From contig CAIKBD010000004.1 in NCBI GenBank assembly GCA_903825565.1, positions 1 through 51,785 of the forward strand: 51,785 nt of DNA. Direction: 5' to 3'. This document shows, in pieces, positions 16,718 through 25,007 of the stretch; within the stretch, counting starts at the first letter, position 1; each line of letters begins with the position of its first letter. Both the position numbers and the translations under genes were made by a program. The notes under the pieces are model-generated. The model was given only the letters and a program-made list of their open reading frames with translations. It ran no database searches and was not told where the DNA came from. Source of the DNA: an uncultured Anaerolineales bacterium. GTDB lineage: Bacteria > Chloroflexota > Anaerolineae > UBA4142.

Positions 16718-18463
16718 ATGAGCGCCAATCCCGAATGGCTCTACGATGTGTACATCAGTCACAGCGACGCAGACGCGGATCGAACCTGGGTCGAAGAGTG
16801 GCTCTTGCCACGGCTGGAACGCGCCGGCTTGCGCGTCGCCGTCGGCTTTCGCGATCTAAAAATCGGCGAGCCAATTGCCGTAGGCATCCCACGCCTCATT
16901 CGCGCCAGCCGGCGCACGCTGGTCGTCCTGACACCGAGCGCGGTGGCTAGTCAGTGGAACGAGTTTGAAACATTGCTCGTCAGCACGCTCGATCCCAGCG
17001 CGCAGAAACGACAACTGCTCCCGCTCCAACTCGAACCGTGCGAATTGCCGGCGCGCATTGCCGCGCTCAAATTGCACTGCGCGGATTTTCGGCGAGAGCA
17101 GAAACGCACCGCCGCGTACCACGCGCTGGAAAACGACATTCGGGACGCGCTTGACATTCCGCTGCCGCCGAGCGTGGGCAAAACGTTTGACCGCGATGCG
17201 TGGCGCGTGTGGTTGCAACGGTATCGGCGCGAGACTCGCCGCATCGCGTTTGCGCTGTGCGTCGTCGGACTTGCGCTGTGGATGGGACTCGAACTGCCGC
17301 CGTTCAGTCAGCGCGCGGGCTGGCAACCAATCGCAACGTTCGACACGAAGGAAGCGTTGCACCTCGCGCGCCTGGAAAACACCTTGTTGATCAGCACCGA
17401 AGCGCGCACCGAAAAATGTGCGTCGGGCGATCCGGGTTTGTGGCGCAGTAGTGATCGCGGCAAGACCTGGGCTCCTGTTTTGCGCGCGCTGTTGATCGAG
17501 GAATCCGAAAAAACGGATCGCTGTATTTACGCCGCGATCTCGGCGTTCGCCCTGTCCGCTTCGTCCAACGTTCTTTACGCGGCAACCACCGCCGGCAATT
17601 TTACCAACACCGTCGGCGTGCTACGCCTGAGCCAGCAAGGTACGCAGTGGGAGCGGCTGGGTTTGCCCACGCTCGCCGGCAAAAACTTGAGCCACATCGT
17701 CGTCCTGGAGCGTAACACGCCGGCGCATCTTCTCGTGGCGACCGGCGATTCGTCGCCGCCCGCCGAGCATTTGTTTTATCGCTCGCGCGATGACGGCGCG
17801 ACCTGGGAACCGCTCAGCAAAACGCAAACGTGCGCGCCGCCGCGCCAAGCGGACTTGTACGCCGTGCGCCCGATCAAAGCAATGATCGCTGTCAATCGCA
17901 CGGTATATGTCGGCACGCGCGAAGGGTTGTACGCCAGCGACGACGAGGGCGAGTGTTGGGAGCGTGTGAGCGGCGAAGCGACTCAATTTTCGTACAACGC
18001 GTTGGCGGCGATACCTGGCACGCCAAACCAAATTCTGGCGTTCGCGGACGATCAAAATCAGGCGTCGGACCGCGACGGCTGTCGGGCGACGCGTTTCGTG
18101 TGGGAATTGGATCGCGCGCGCGGACGCGTCACCCAACCCTTGCTGTGCACCGCGTTGCCGATCAGCGCGTTATACGTGGACGCGGCTTCGCAAACGTGGT
18201 ATGCGTTGAATCACGGCAAAGGCAATATGTTTCGCGGCACGTTCGAATCGCCGGGCGTTGAACTGCCTAACATTACCCAGTGCATCCTTGATTTTTGCCT
18301 GGCGGATTTGACTTCGGATTTCACGGCGGGTCCCCCGCTCGTGCTGGTTCGCGGCGCGCTATGGGGCACGCGCATTTATCGGTATGACGTTGGCAAGTGG
18401 TACAACACACTCGGTTTCGCCAACTGGGATTTTTGTGATCCCAAAAAGAAAGGATGCCAATGA
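16718..18463 (+). CDS. TIR domain - transmembrane - BNR propeller protein
   Basis: 581 aa. An N-terminal TIR domain (about 8-145) begins LYDVYISHSDADADRTW and contains VAVGFRDLKIGE and RTLVVLTPSAVASQWNEFE. The Glu four residues after the Trp of SQW (E84) is in the position of the catalytic glutamate of NAD-cleaving TIR enzymes. After an Arg-rich stretch (RYRRETRR, 168-175) comes one hydrophobic segment (176-191), so by the positive-inside rule TIR is cytoplasmic and the rest is outside. The outer part holds BNR/Asp-box repeats, S.D.G.TW type (GLWRSSDRGKTW near 240, LFYRSRDDGATW near 352, degenerate GLYASDDEGECW near 404), as in sortilin-like propellers. GAGGA precedes ATG 16718. The gene overlaps the metallopeptidase gene by ATGA. 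NADase activity and a sensor role are inferred. Confidence 0.85.
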   Translation: MSANPEWLYDVYISHSDADADRTWVEEWLLPRLERAGLRVAVGFRDLKIGEPIAVGIPRLIRASRRTLVVLTPSAVASQWNEFETLLVSTLDPSAQKRQLLPLQLEPCELPARIAALKLHCADFRREQKRTAAYHALENDIRDALDIPLPPSVGKTFDRDAWRVWLQRYRRETRRIAFALCVVGLALWMGLELPPFSQRAGWQPIATFDTKEALHLARLENTLLISTEARTEKCASGDPGLWRSSDRGKTWAPVLRALLIEESEKTDRCIYAAISAFALSASSNVLYAATTAGNFTNTVGVLRLSQQGTQWERLGLPTLAGKNLSHIVVLERNTPAHLLVATGDSSPPAEHLFYRSRDDGATWEPLSKTQTCAPPRQADLYAVRPIKAMIAVNRTVYVGTREGLYASDDEGECWERVSGEATQFSYNALAAIPGTPNQILAFADDQNQASDRDGCRATRFVWELDRARGRVTQPLLCTALPISALYVDAASQTWYALNHGKGNMFRGTFESPGVELPNITQCILDFCLADLTSDFTAGPPLVLVRGALWGTRIYRYDVGKWYNTLGFANWDFCDPKKKGCQ

Positions 18464-21400
18464 GCCAGCCGATTCGCCTCACACCGTTCGTCGCACCCAA
18501 ACCCAAAGCGCGTTCCGAATTTGCGCGCGAAGAAATGCCCGCGCCGTTCGATCCAGATCAACCCAAGCCACGTCCGCCCGCGTTTGATCTGCAACGCTTT
18601 GAGCGCGAGGGCGCACAAGTGCGCGCGTTCAGTTTCGAGCAACACTTGGTCACACCGTACCGCATCCGGCTCACGCCCGAAACGGTGCAAAAGGCAAACA
18701 TCGCACTGCGCCAGTACAAGGCAAAATATCCGGCGTCGCCGGAATTTCCCTGGCGGATGGCGCGTTCGCCGATCACACGGTTGCCGGCGTACCTGCGCGG
18801 CAACCTGCCCAACGGTTCGCCCCTCGACGCGCGCGCGCAGAAATATTTCCAGTCCGAATACCTCGCACCCGCACTTTTCGGCAAATCGTTTGATCTGAAA
18901 GATTTTACGCCCGAGCCGCAGGTGATCACGCTGGCGTATTCGCACGTGCGCTACCGGCAAGCGCTCCACAATTTGCCGGTACTGGGCGGCGCGGTAACGG
19001 TGCACCTCGATGACACCGGCCCGCACATCTCTTGCACCAGCTCCTTCCTGCCGATTTCGCCGGCACAAGCGGAGATACTCGCGCCGGACGCCAACACCCT
19101 CTCACCCGAAATGGCGATTCAAGTGGCGCGAAAAGTGATCCAGCACTATCTCAATCCCAGGACAGCAGCACGTCCCGATCTCACCGCGCTGGGTCGCGCG
19201 CGCCGGCGTTCGCTTGAAACGCCGCGCCTCGCGGCAAACGTTTTCGCCAGAGCCGATCAATCCGGCTGGCATGCGGTCATCCACGAAACGATGCCGGGCA
19301 AATTGTTGCTGATCATGCCGTTCGCCGGCGATTATCACCTAGCGTACCAAGTGCGCCTCACGGCGGACGACGAAGACAAAATCTGGAATGTGTTTGTGGA
19401 CGCGCAAACCGGCGAGGCGCTTGGGCGACCGCTCGCGCTCGCGTATTTTGCGTTTCACTATCCCAGCTCGGCGAGTCTTTTGGCGAACGAACCGCCCACC
19501 CACATCGCGTTGCAGAATGATCCGTGCCAGGATTTTCTCGTCGTCGCAGAAAACACACCCACATCCTGGTGGCAGTCCGAGGCGCGCGACGGGGAGGCGT
19601 TCCTGCGCGCCAACATTGCGATCCACGCTGGAGACATGTACGCGCATTTTGTAAAGCTTTGCAAGCCAGCCAACGCGTTGGCAGACGCGGTCGCGCGCAA
19701 GCACAAACTGATCTTGGAACTCGAGACGGACAAGACGCGACGCCCGCAATTCAATCCGTGGGCAGGCACGCTGACTTTCGCGCAAGCGCTTCAAGGCGCG
19801 CCGCTCGATCCCGACGCGCCAGTGCCCGATCCCGGCGCAACGAGTCCACCGATTCACGCGCCGGCAATTGACCCCGAAGTGATCTATCACGAAGTCGCGC
19901 ACGGCTTGATGTGGTTGCTCAACGCCGATCCGTTCCAAAATGTTTTGCGCGACGCGCCGTACATGTGCGCGCTCACCGAAGGGTACGCGCTGTACTATGC
20001 GCGCTCGCTGGGCGCAAGCGCGACCCAGGAACCCGACACCGCGCCGACACTGTGGGCGCGCGCCGCGTACCGCGCGGACGATTGGAAAGCGAAATGGGCG
20101 TTCGGGCGCGACGAGACATCAGCGGATTTGCTGATCACTCACCCAAACGTGTACGCCGCGCTCGCGGAGGGACTCCCCGTTTACGACCTGGGCATGGTGT
20201 GGGCACGCGCGCTGTGGGATTTGCGGCGCATCGTCGGCGCAGAGATCGCGGATCGGCTTGCGCTCAACGCGTTCCTGCACGCGCAGGGCTGGGTCACAAA
20301 TTTCGAATCAACCGCCGAAGGGTTGCTCGAAGCCAGTCAGCGCGCGTCCGGCGGCGACCGCATTTTCTGGAACAATGTGCTGTTGCCCTTGCTCGCCAAT
20401 CGCAACATCATCGCGCAACGCGGCGTGCAAACGCTCGCGGCGGCGCAACACACACTCCTTGTCGGTACGGATGCTGGCATCACGTTCTCGACTAACGACG
20501 GCGGCTCCTGGTGCCGAGAAAATCCCGCCAGCGCCTTGTCCGAAGTGATCGCGCTGGCGCACGCACCCACGCCGCAAGGCGAAACGTGGTTTGCCGCGAC
20601 CGAGACCGGCATCTATCGCCGCGACGCGACTGACCCGAATTGGAAACCTTACACCGGTTGGACATTTCCGGGCAGACCGCTGGCAATATTATTTCACGCC
20701 GACTTTTTGTTCGTCAGCGCCGGGCAAAGCGTGTGGCTGATCCACAAAAACGCGCCGTTGGATGGCGCGTGGCAAAAGAAATATTCTGCCGACGACGATC
20801 TCGCGCTCGACCTCGCGGCAACGGGAAACGATTTGTTCGATGTGATGATCGCGCGTTCGCGTTCGCTCGTCCATCTGAGAAAAACCAACACGCCGCTGTC
20901 ACCGCCTGCCATCGCGAACGAGGGTGTGATCTTGACACTGGCGACGAGCGGCGCGCGGGTTTTCATCGGCACGGACAACCGGGGTGTTTGCGAGTGCTTG
21001 AAATATGCCAATCCCGCGCACGTAGATTGGAAATCTTTGGGGCTGGAGGATGTCGCGGTGTTGAGTCTTGCCGTGCAAGCGACCGCGCCGCTCACGCTCT
21101 ACGCTGGCACGAGCGCGGGCGTTTTTGTCGGCGTGGAAAATGCCGCCGGCGAAATTGTCTGGCGGCATTGGGTGGGCTTGCCGGCGGATGTGGTCATCAC
21201 GAAAATTTTGATCGCGGCGACGGGTGTCTACGCGGGCACGGCGCAACACGGGTTGTGGTTCCGCACAGACGAAGCGGCAACGTGGGAACCCAGCATCAGC
21301 GTGAACGACCTGTTCGGCGGGACAACGCAACGCCTGGGAGGGACAAACACCACGTGGACATTCAACCTGGAGCCAAATGTCGAACTTGCCTTTTACCCGT

Positions 21401-21585
21401 TTGAATTGACCGAGACGCGAACCATCACCATCGCGCCGCTCGATCCCAGGATCGAATTGTGGTGGTTGCGCCCAAACATCCAAAAGCAAATTGCGCCCTG
21501 CCAACACGCAACGCCCGGTTTTTACGCCGTCGTCGTTCGCGGTGCAATTCAACCGACAATCACCGTCACGGTATCGGTAAGTTGA
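18460..21585 (+). CDS. M36/M4-like zinc metallopeptidase with C-terminal BNR repeats
   Basis: 1041 aa. Order: Pro-rich N-terminus without signal peptide; FTP-like propeptide (about 155-200, VRYRQALHNLPVLGGAVTV); PepSY-like stretch (about 293-325, WNVFVDAQTGEALG); gluzincin domain with H477-E-V-A-H481 and the probable third zinc ligand E507 in CALTEGYALYY; BNR-like repeats near 671, 715, 841 and 932 (e.g. GITFSTNDGGSW, GLWFRTDEAATWEP); and a beta-rich C-terminal domain from about 964 resembling pre-peptidase C-terminal domains. The 25-residue gap between the second His and the Glu fits fungalysin (M36) better than thermolysin. ATG 18460 is chosen over 18454 because AAAGG then has correct spacing and gives an ATGA overlap with the TIR stop. 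The lack of a visible export signal is odd for this family. Confidence 0.82.
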   Translation: MSQPIRLTPFVAPKPKARSEFAREEMPAPFDPDQPKPRPPAFDLQRFEREGAQVRAFSFEQHLVTPYRIRLTPETVQKANIALRQYKAKYPASPEFPWRMARSPITRLPAYLRGNLPNGSPLDARAQKYFQSEYLAPALFGKSFDLKDFTPEPQVITLAYSHVRYRQALHNLPVLGGAVTVHLDDTGPHISCTSSFLPISPAQAEILAPDANTLSPEMAIQVARKVIQHYLNPRTAARPDLTALGRARRRSLETPRLAANVFARADQSGWHAVIHETMPGKLLLIMPFAGDYHLAYQVRLTADDEDKIWNVFVDAQTGEALGRPLALAYFAFHYPSSASLLANEPPTHIALQNDPCQDFLVVAENTPTSWWQSEARDGEAFLRANIAIHAGDMYAHFVKLCKPANALADAVARKHKLILELETDKTRRPQFNPWAGTLTFAQALQGAPLDPDAPVPDPGATSPPIHAPAIDPEVIYHEVAHGLMWLLNADPFQNVLRDAPYMCALTEGYALYYARSLGASATQEPDTAPTLWARAAYRADDWKAKWAFGRDETSADLLITHPNVYAALAEGLPVYDLGMVWARALWDLRRIVGAEIADRLALNAFLHAQGWVTNFESTAEGLLEASQRASGGDRIFWNNVLLPLLANRNIIAQRGVQTLAAAQHTLLVGTDAGITFSTNDGGSWCRENPASALSEVIALAHAPTPQGETWFAATETGIYRRDATDPNWKPYTGWTFPGRPLAILFHADFLFVSAGQSVWLIHKNAPLDGAWQKKYSADDDLALDLAATGNDLFDVMIARSRSLVHLRKTNTPLSPPAIANEGVILTLATSGARVFIGTDNRGVCECLKYANPAHVDWKSLGLEDVAVLSLAVQATAPLTLYAGTSAGVFVGVENAAGEIVWRHWVGLPADVVITKILIAATGVYAGTAQHGLWFRTDEAATWEPSISVNDLFGGTTQRLGGTNTTWTFNLEPNVELAFYPFELTETRTITIAPLDPRIELWWLRPNIQKQIAPCQHATPGFYAVVVRGAIQPTITVTVSVS

Positions 21586-21608
21586 AGCGGAGCGCAAACA
21601 ACTGCACG

Positions 21609-21631
21609 TGGGCAAATATGAAATTTGCCCA
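21609..21631 (+). repeat. Intercistronic hairpin
   Basis: TGGGCAAAT (21609-21617) pairs with ATTTGCCCA (21623-21631), 10 bp before the ribosome-binding site of the 21652 gene. There is no U-tract. It may set the relative expression of the third gene. Confidence 0.4.
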
Positions 21632-21651
21632 TCTGTATCAGGAGGAAAATT

Positions 21652-22293
21652 ATGCCAGACAAGAAATCGCAAGTCGCGTTTGAAGCCAACTATCTCAACC
21701 CCGCCGCGCATCCGTCGGCGCAACACATTGGGATCCGCGCGGCGTTTTCGGTGACGGTGCTCTTGGCTGCCAAGCCGGCAGATTTGCGCGAAGCAAGCGC
21801 GCAAGATGGGCAAATCATTTTTTGGTTGGCGCGCCCGGATCAGGAGAAGAAACACACGCTCGTATCCATCGGGCAAAACACCGAACCGCTAGCGCTATTC
21901 AATCTCGATCATCCCGATCCGGCGCTGATGCCGCCGCTGGTGCCAACGGGCATGCGCCGCGCATTGGATGAGCAGGACATTGTGACGACACTCGGCGGGC
22001 AAGGAACGCAAGTCGAAAGCGTGACGGTGTGGCTCGAAGCGCCGGCGGGGGATCGCGTTCCGTTGCCGGTCGGATTCGTCGGGCACGCCGACACGCTGGC
22101 GGAAGCGCGCCAAGCGTTTCCAGAGCCGGTGCTCTTGCTCCGCAAAACGAAGGAGGATGAGTACCAAGTTTTGTTCGCGCCGCGCGTGCCGGACAGCCAA
22201 CCCGCGCCTACGCCGCCGGCAATTTGCGCGGCGATGCGCGACGCCGGCGGAATTTGGAGTAAAGCCGCCGATTTTGCCAACTGCCCGGCGTAG
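21652..22293 (+). CDS. Unknown protein of the TIR-peptidase locus
   Basis: 213 aa, not recognised. AGGAGG lies 7 nt before ATG 21652. There is no signal peptide or membrane segment. It looks like a soluble, mostly beta protein: alternating hydrophobic stretches such as IRAAFSVTVLLAAKP, QIIFWLARP, VESVTVWLEAP and EYQVLFAPRVP are separated by charged turns. A short C-terminal part, PPAICAAMRDAGGIWSKAADF, is more helical and Cys-containing. It follows the metallopeptidase gene by 66 bp on the same strand and converges with the stand-alone TIR gene, 4 bp away. It could be an inhibitor, substrate or adaptor of the peptidase; nothing in the sequence decides this. Confidence 0.75.
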   Translation: MPDKKSQVAFEANYLNPAAHPSAQHIGIRAAFSVTVLLAAKPADLREASAQDGQIIFWLARPDQEKKHTLVSIGQNTEPLALFNLDHPDPALMPPLVPTGMRRALDEQDIVTTLGGQGTQVESVTVWLEAPAGDRVPLPVGFVGHADTLAEARQAFPEPVLLLRKTKEDEYQVLFAPRVPDSQPAPTPPAICAAMRDAGGIWSKAADFANCPA

Positions 22294-22297
22294 AAAA

Positions 22298-22720
22298 TTA
22301 CTCGGCACGAATCGCCGCGATTAGGCGCGCGAGTTGTTTTTCGTTTTGCTCTGCCCGTGTGAAATCGAGATACACCAACATCCCGATTCGCACGGGCAGT
22401 TCGCATTTCACACGCATCAACGGCAGCAAGCGCCGTTGCCGCGCGGCGGGGTCGAGCGTTTGCGCCATCACATTTTCAAATTCCGTCCACTGGCTTGCCA
22501 AGTACGCCGGTGTCAACACGAGCGCAGTCTTGCGGCTCGTGAGCACCGCGCGCTCCATTTCGGTAACACTCGTCGCGCCGGGATCGAAATCGCGGATGTC
22601 AATGCACACGCGCAAGCCGGCATGTTCCAATTGCGGAAACAACCACGCGTGCACCCACTCGGCGTCGTGGTGGCTGTAACTGAGAAACACATCGTAATGA
22701 AATTCAGTTGCCGTCGCCAT
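22298..22720 (-). CDS. Stand-alone TIR domain protein
   Basis: 140 aa, consisting only of a TIR domain: FHYDVFLSYSHHDAEWV, LRVCIDIRDFDPGA, KTALVLTPAYLASQWTEFE. The Glu at 82 occupies the catalytic position of TIR NADases. It is clearly related to the TIR part of the 16718 gene (same RDF/RDL, VLTP and SQW.EFE blocks), as expected for partners or duplicates. ATG 22720 has GGGAGGC about 7 nt upstream. Transcription is convergent with the unknown 213-aa gene and divergent from pstS, and a strong promoter lies at 22749-22777. It resembles the single-domain TIR sensors of anti-phage systems, but no Thoeris-type partner is adjacent. Confidence 0.88.
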   Translation of the reverse strand: MATATEFHYDVFLSYSHHDAEWVHAWLFPQLEHAGLRVCIDIRDFDPGATSVTEMERAVLTSRKTALVLTPAYLASQWTEFENVMAQTLDPAARQRRLLPLMRVKCELPVRIGMLVYLDFTRAEQNEKQLARLIAAIRAE

Positions 22721-22748
22721 ACGTTTGCCTCCCCAGAAAGATGAAGCG

Positions 22749-22777
22749 ATTATACGCGCGCGCGTGCTGCTTGGCAA
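22749..22777 (-). promoter_or_regulatory. Promoter of the stand-alone TIR gene
   Basis: Minus strand TTGCCA (22777-22772), 17 nt, TATAAT (22754-22749). This leaves a leader of only about 20 nt before ATG 22720. Confidence 0.65.
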
Positions 22778-22781
22778 TCGA

Positions 22782-22799
22782 GGTTAAGAACTCTTAACC
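22782..22799. promoter_or_regulatory. Palindrome between divergent TIR and pst promoters (operator candidate)
   Basis: GGTTAAG-AACT-CTTAACC is a perfect 7-bp dyad. It abuts the -35 of the TIR promoter (22777) and lies 16 bp upstream of the candidate pst -35 (22816). It may be a PhoB site or another operator. It is not the direct-repeat form of the E. coli Pho box. Confidence 0.45.
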
Positions 22800-22815
22800 G
22801 AAATTTTGCCGAACC

Positions 22816-22844
22816 TTGACGCGCCATTCAAGTTGATTTAACGT
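22816..22844 (+). promoter_or_regulatory. Candidate pst operon promoter
   Basis: TTGACG (22816-22821), 17 nt, TAACGT (22839-22844). The weak -10 would suit an activator-dependent promoter, which is usual for pst genes under PhoB. Confidence 0.35.
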
Positions 22845-22903
22845 GTCCGCGTTATCCTACCAGCGCAAACAAAAAACAACACTCATTTCTCCGGAGGAGA
22901 AAA

Positions 22904-24010
22904 ATGCAATTCAAATGGACATTGGGAATCGCTGCGCTCGTCAGCGTGGCACTGCTCGCCAGCGCGTGCGCCACGCCGACACCCGGCGCGCAACCGACCG
23001 CCGCGCCGAAAGCCGGCTCAATCGCCATCAACGGCGCGGGCGCAACATTCCCGTTCCCGCTCTACTCGCGCTGGTTCTATGATTATGCATTCGTGGACAC
23101 TGCCGCCAAATTCAATTATCAATCCATCGGCTCCGGCGGCGGCATCGCGCAAATCACCGCCAAGACGGTTGACTTTGGCGCGAGCGATGCGATTCTCACC
23201 GACGCGCAGTACACTGCCGCGAAAAATATCCAAATGATTCCCACAGTTGCCGGCGCAATCGTTCCAACGTATAATCTCAAAGCCGACGATGGCAAGGTCA
23301 TCACCGCGACGATCAAATTTCCGTTCACCGCGATTGCCGATATCTATCTCGGCAAAATCAAAAAATGGAACGACCCCATTTTGGCGCAAGCCAATCCCGA
23401 TTTAAAATTACCCAACAAGGACATTCTCGTGGTACGTCGCTCGGACGGCTCGGGCACGACGTACGCGTTCACCGATTACCTCTCTCAAGTCAGCCCCGAA
23501 TGGAAAGATAAAGTGGGCACGGCGAACTCGGTGAAATGGCCCGTCGAAGGCATCGGCGGCAAGGGCAATGAAGGCGTCGCCGCGAACGTAGCGCAGAACG
23601 ACGGCGCGATTGGGTACGTCGAACTTGCGTATGCGAAACAAAACGCGCTCGCGTATGGCTCGGTGCAAAATCAAGCCGGCGAGTACGCCACCGCTTCGGT
23701 TGCCACCGTCCAAGCCGCCATGTCCGATTTCGGTACCAACCTCGGCGACAAGCTCGCGCTCTCAATTGCGAACGCGCCCAGCAAAACCGCGTGGCCCCTC
23801 GCCACTTACACCTACTTGCTCATCTATATGGACCAAACCGATTGCGTCAAGGGCAAAACCGTCATCAACTTTATCAAGTGGGCAATCACCGATCCTGCCG
23901 CAGAAAAATCGGCAACCGCGCTCGATTACATTCCTCTGCCCGATGCAGTCAGAACCCAGGTCGTCAAAAAACTGGGACAGGTGACGTGCAACGGAAAACC
24001 GATTCAGTAA
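22904..24010 (+). CDS. pstS: Phosphate-binding lipoprotein PstS
   Basis: This 368-aa lipoprotein binds orthophosphate outside the membrane for the PstCAB importer. The lipobox is LLASAC (Cys22), followed by a Thr/Pro-rich linker. The mature domain opens INGAGATFPFPLY and carries the PstS phosphate-contact motifs YQSIGSGGGIAQI and RSDGSGTTYAFTDYLS. GGAGGAG lies upstream of ATG 22904. It is the first gene of pstSCAB-phoU. Confidence 0.96.
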   Translation: MQFKWTLGIAALVSVALLASACATPTPGAQPTAAPKAGSIAINGAGATFPFPLYSRWFYDYAFVDTAAKFNYQSIGSGGGIAQITAKTVDFGASDAILTDAQYTAAKNIQMIPTVAGAIVPTYNLKADDGKVITATIKFPFTAIADIYLGKIKKWNDPILAQANPDLKLPNKDILVVRRSDGSGTTYAFTDYLSQVSPEWKDKVGTANSVKWPVEGIGGKGNEGVAANVAQNDGAIGYVELAYAKQNALAYGSVQNQAGEYATASVATVQAAMSDFGTNLGDKLALSIANAPSKTAWPLATYTYLLIYMDQTDCVKGKTVINFIKWAITDPAAEKSATALDYIPLPDAVRTQVVKKLGQVTCNGKPIQ

Positions 24011-24032
24011 ACAGTCAACAATTGGCAACGCG

Positions 24033-25001
24033 ATGAAACAAACTCCGCAACCGCTCTGGCTAAAAACATTCACGCGCCAAATCCAACACGGCGATGTCAT
24101 TTTTCGCGCGCTAACCATTTTGGCTTCTCTCATCATCCTGGCGACGTTTGTCGCGATTGGTTTCGAGTTGTGGCAAAACACAACGCTCGCACGCGAAAAA
24201 TTTGGGCTGAGTTTTCTCACAAGCGACGAATGGGATCCAGTGCAACAACAGTTTGGCGCATTGCCCACGATTTACGGTACGCTCCAAACATCGTTGTTCG
24301 CGCTCTTGCTCGCGTTGCCGCTCGGACTCGGCATTGCGATTTTTCTCGCCGAACTCGCGCCGACCTGGTTGCGCGCGCCGCTCGGTTACGTGGTCGAACT
24401 GCTCGCCGCCGTGCCGAGCGTGGTTTACGGTTTGTGGGGGCTGTACGTCTACCTGCCCAATTTTGTCAAACCAACCGCGCAATTTCTCAACGGCACATTT
24501 GGCTTTCTCCCCCTCTTTGAAGGTCCCGTCTACGGACCCAGCCGCTTTGCCGCGTCGCTGATTCTCACGATTATGATTTTGCCGACGATCAGCGCGCTGT
24601 GCCGCGATGTTCTGCTCGCGATTCCGAACACGCAACGCGAAGCCGCGCTCGCGCTCGGCGCAACGAAATGGGAAATGATTTCCCAGGTTTTGATTCCGTA
24701 CGGCTTGTCCGGCATTCTCGGCACGGCGATCCTGGGTCTGGGGCGCGCGCTCGGCGAGACGATTGCAGTGACGATGGTCATTGGCAACAATCGCGATTTG
24801 TCGCCTTCGATTTTGCACCCAGGGTACACAATGGCGAGCATCATCGCCAACGAGTTCGCCGAAGCGACCGAAGAAATTTATTTGCAAGCGTTGATCGAGG
24901 TGGGACTCGTGTTGTTTTTCATCACGCTCGCATTGAACGTGCTCGCGCGTTTGCTCGTGTGGAGTGTCGCGCGGCGCACGCCCTCCGAACTGCGCGCGTA
25001 A
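24033..25001 (+). CDS. pstC: Phosphate ABC transporter permease PstC
   Basis: 322-aa inner-membrane permease with six predicted membrane helices. It shows the PstC hallmark GIAIFLAELAP, the AVPSVVYGLWGLYV block and the ATPase-docking EAA loop REAALALGATKWEM. It lies 22 bp after pstS and 6 bp before pstA. No strong ribosome-binding site is visible for ATG 24033, so translation may be coupled. Confidence 0.95.
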   Translation: MKQTPQPLWLKTFTRQIQHGDVIFRALTILASLIILATFVAIGFELWQNTTLAREKFGLSFLTSDEWDPVQQQFGALPTIYGTLQTSLFALLLALPLGLGIAIFLAELAPTWLRAPLGYVVELLAAVPSVVYGLWGLYVYLPNFVKPTAQFLNGTFGFLPLFEGPVYGPSRFAASLILTIMILPTISALCRDVLLAIPNTQREAALALGATKWEMISQVLIPYGLSGILGTAILGLGRALGETIAVTMVIGNNRDLSPSILHPGYTMASIIANEFAEATEEIYLQALIEVGLVLFFITLALNVLARLLVWSVARRTPSELRA

Positions 25002-25007
25002 GGAGAC

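Noticed and set aside
16540-16950. Open frame starting at the transcript start before the TIR gene
   Set aside because: It runs through the terminator and into the TIR gene in another frame, has Arg-rich shadow composition and has no ribosome-binding site.
16718-22720. Classification as Thoeris
   Set aside because: Two TIR proteins are present, but there is no ThsA-like SIR2/SLOG effector or other known Thoeris effector in the window.
22782-22844. A definite Pho box for PhoB
   Set aside because: The element is an inverted repeat and does not show the direct repeats known for E. coli or Bacillus. It is kept only as an operator candidate.
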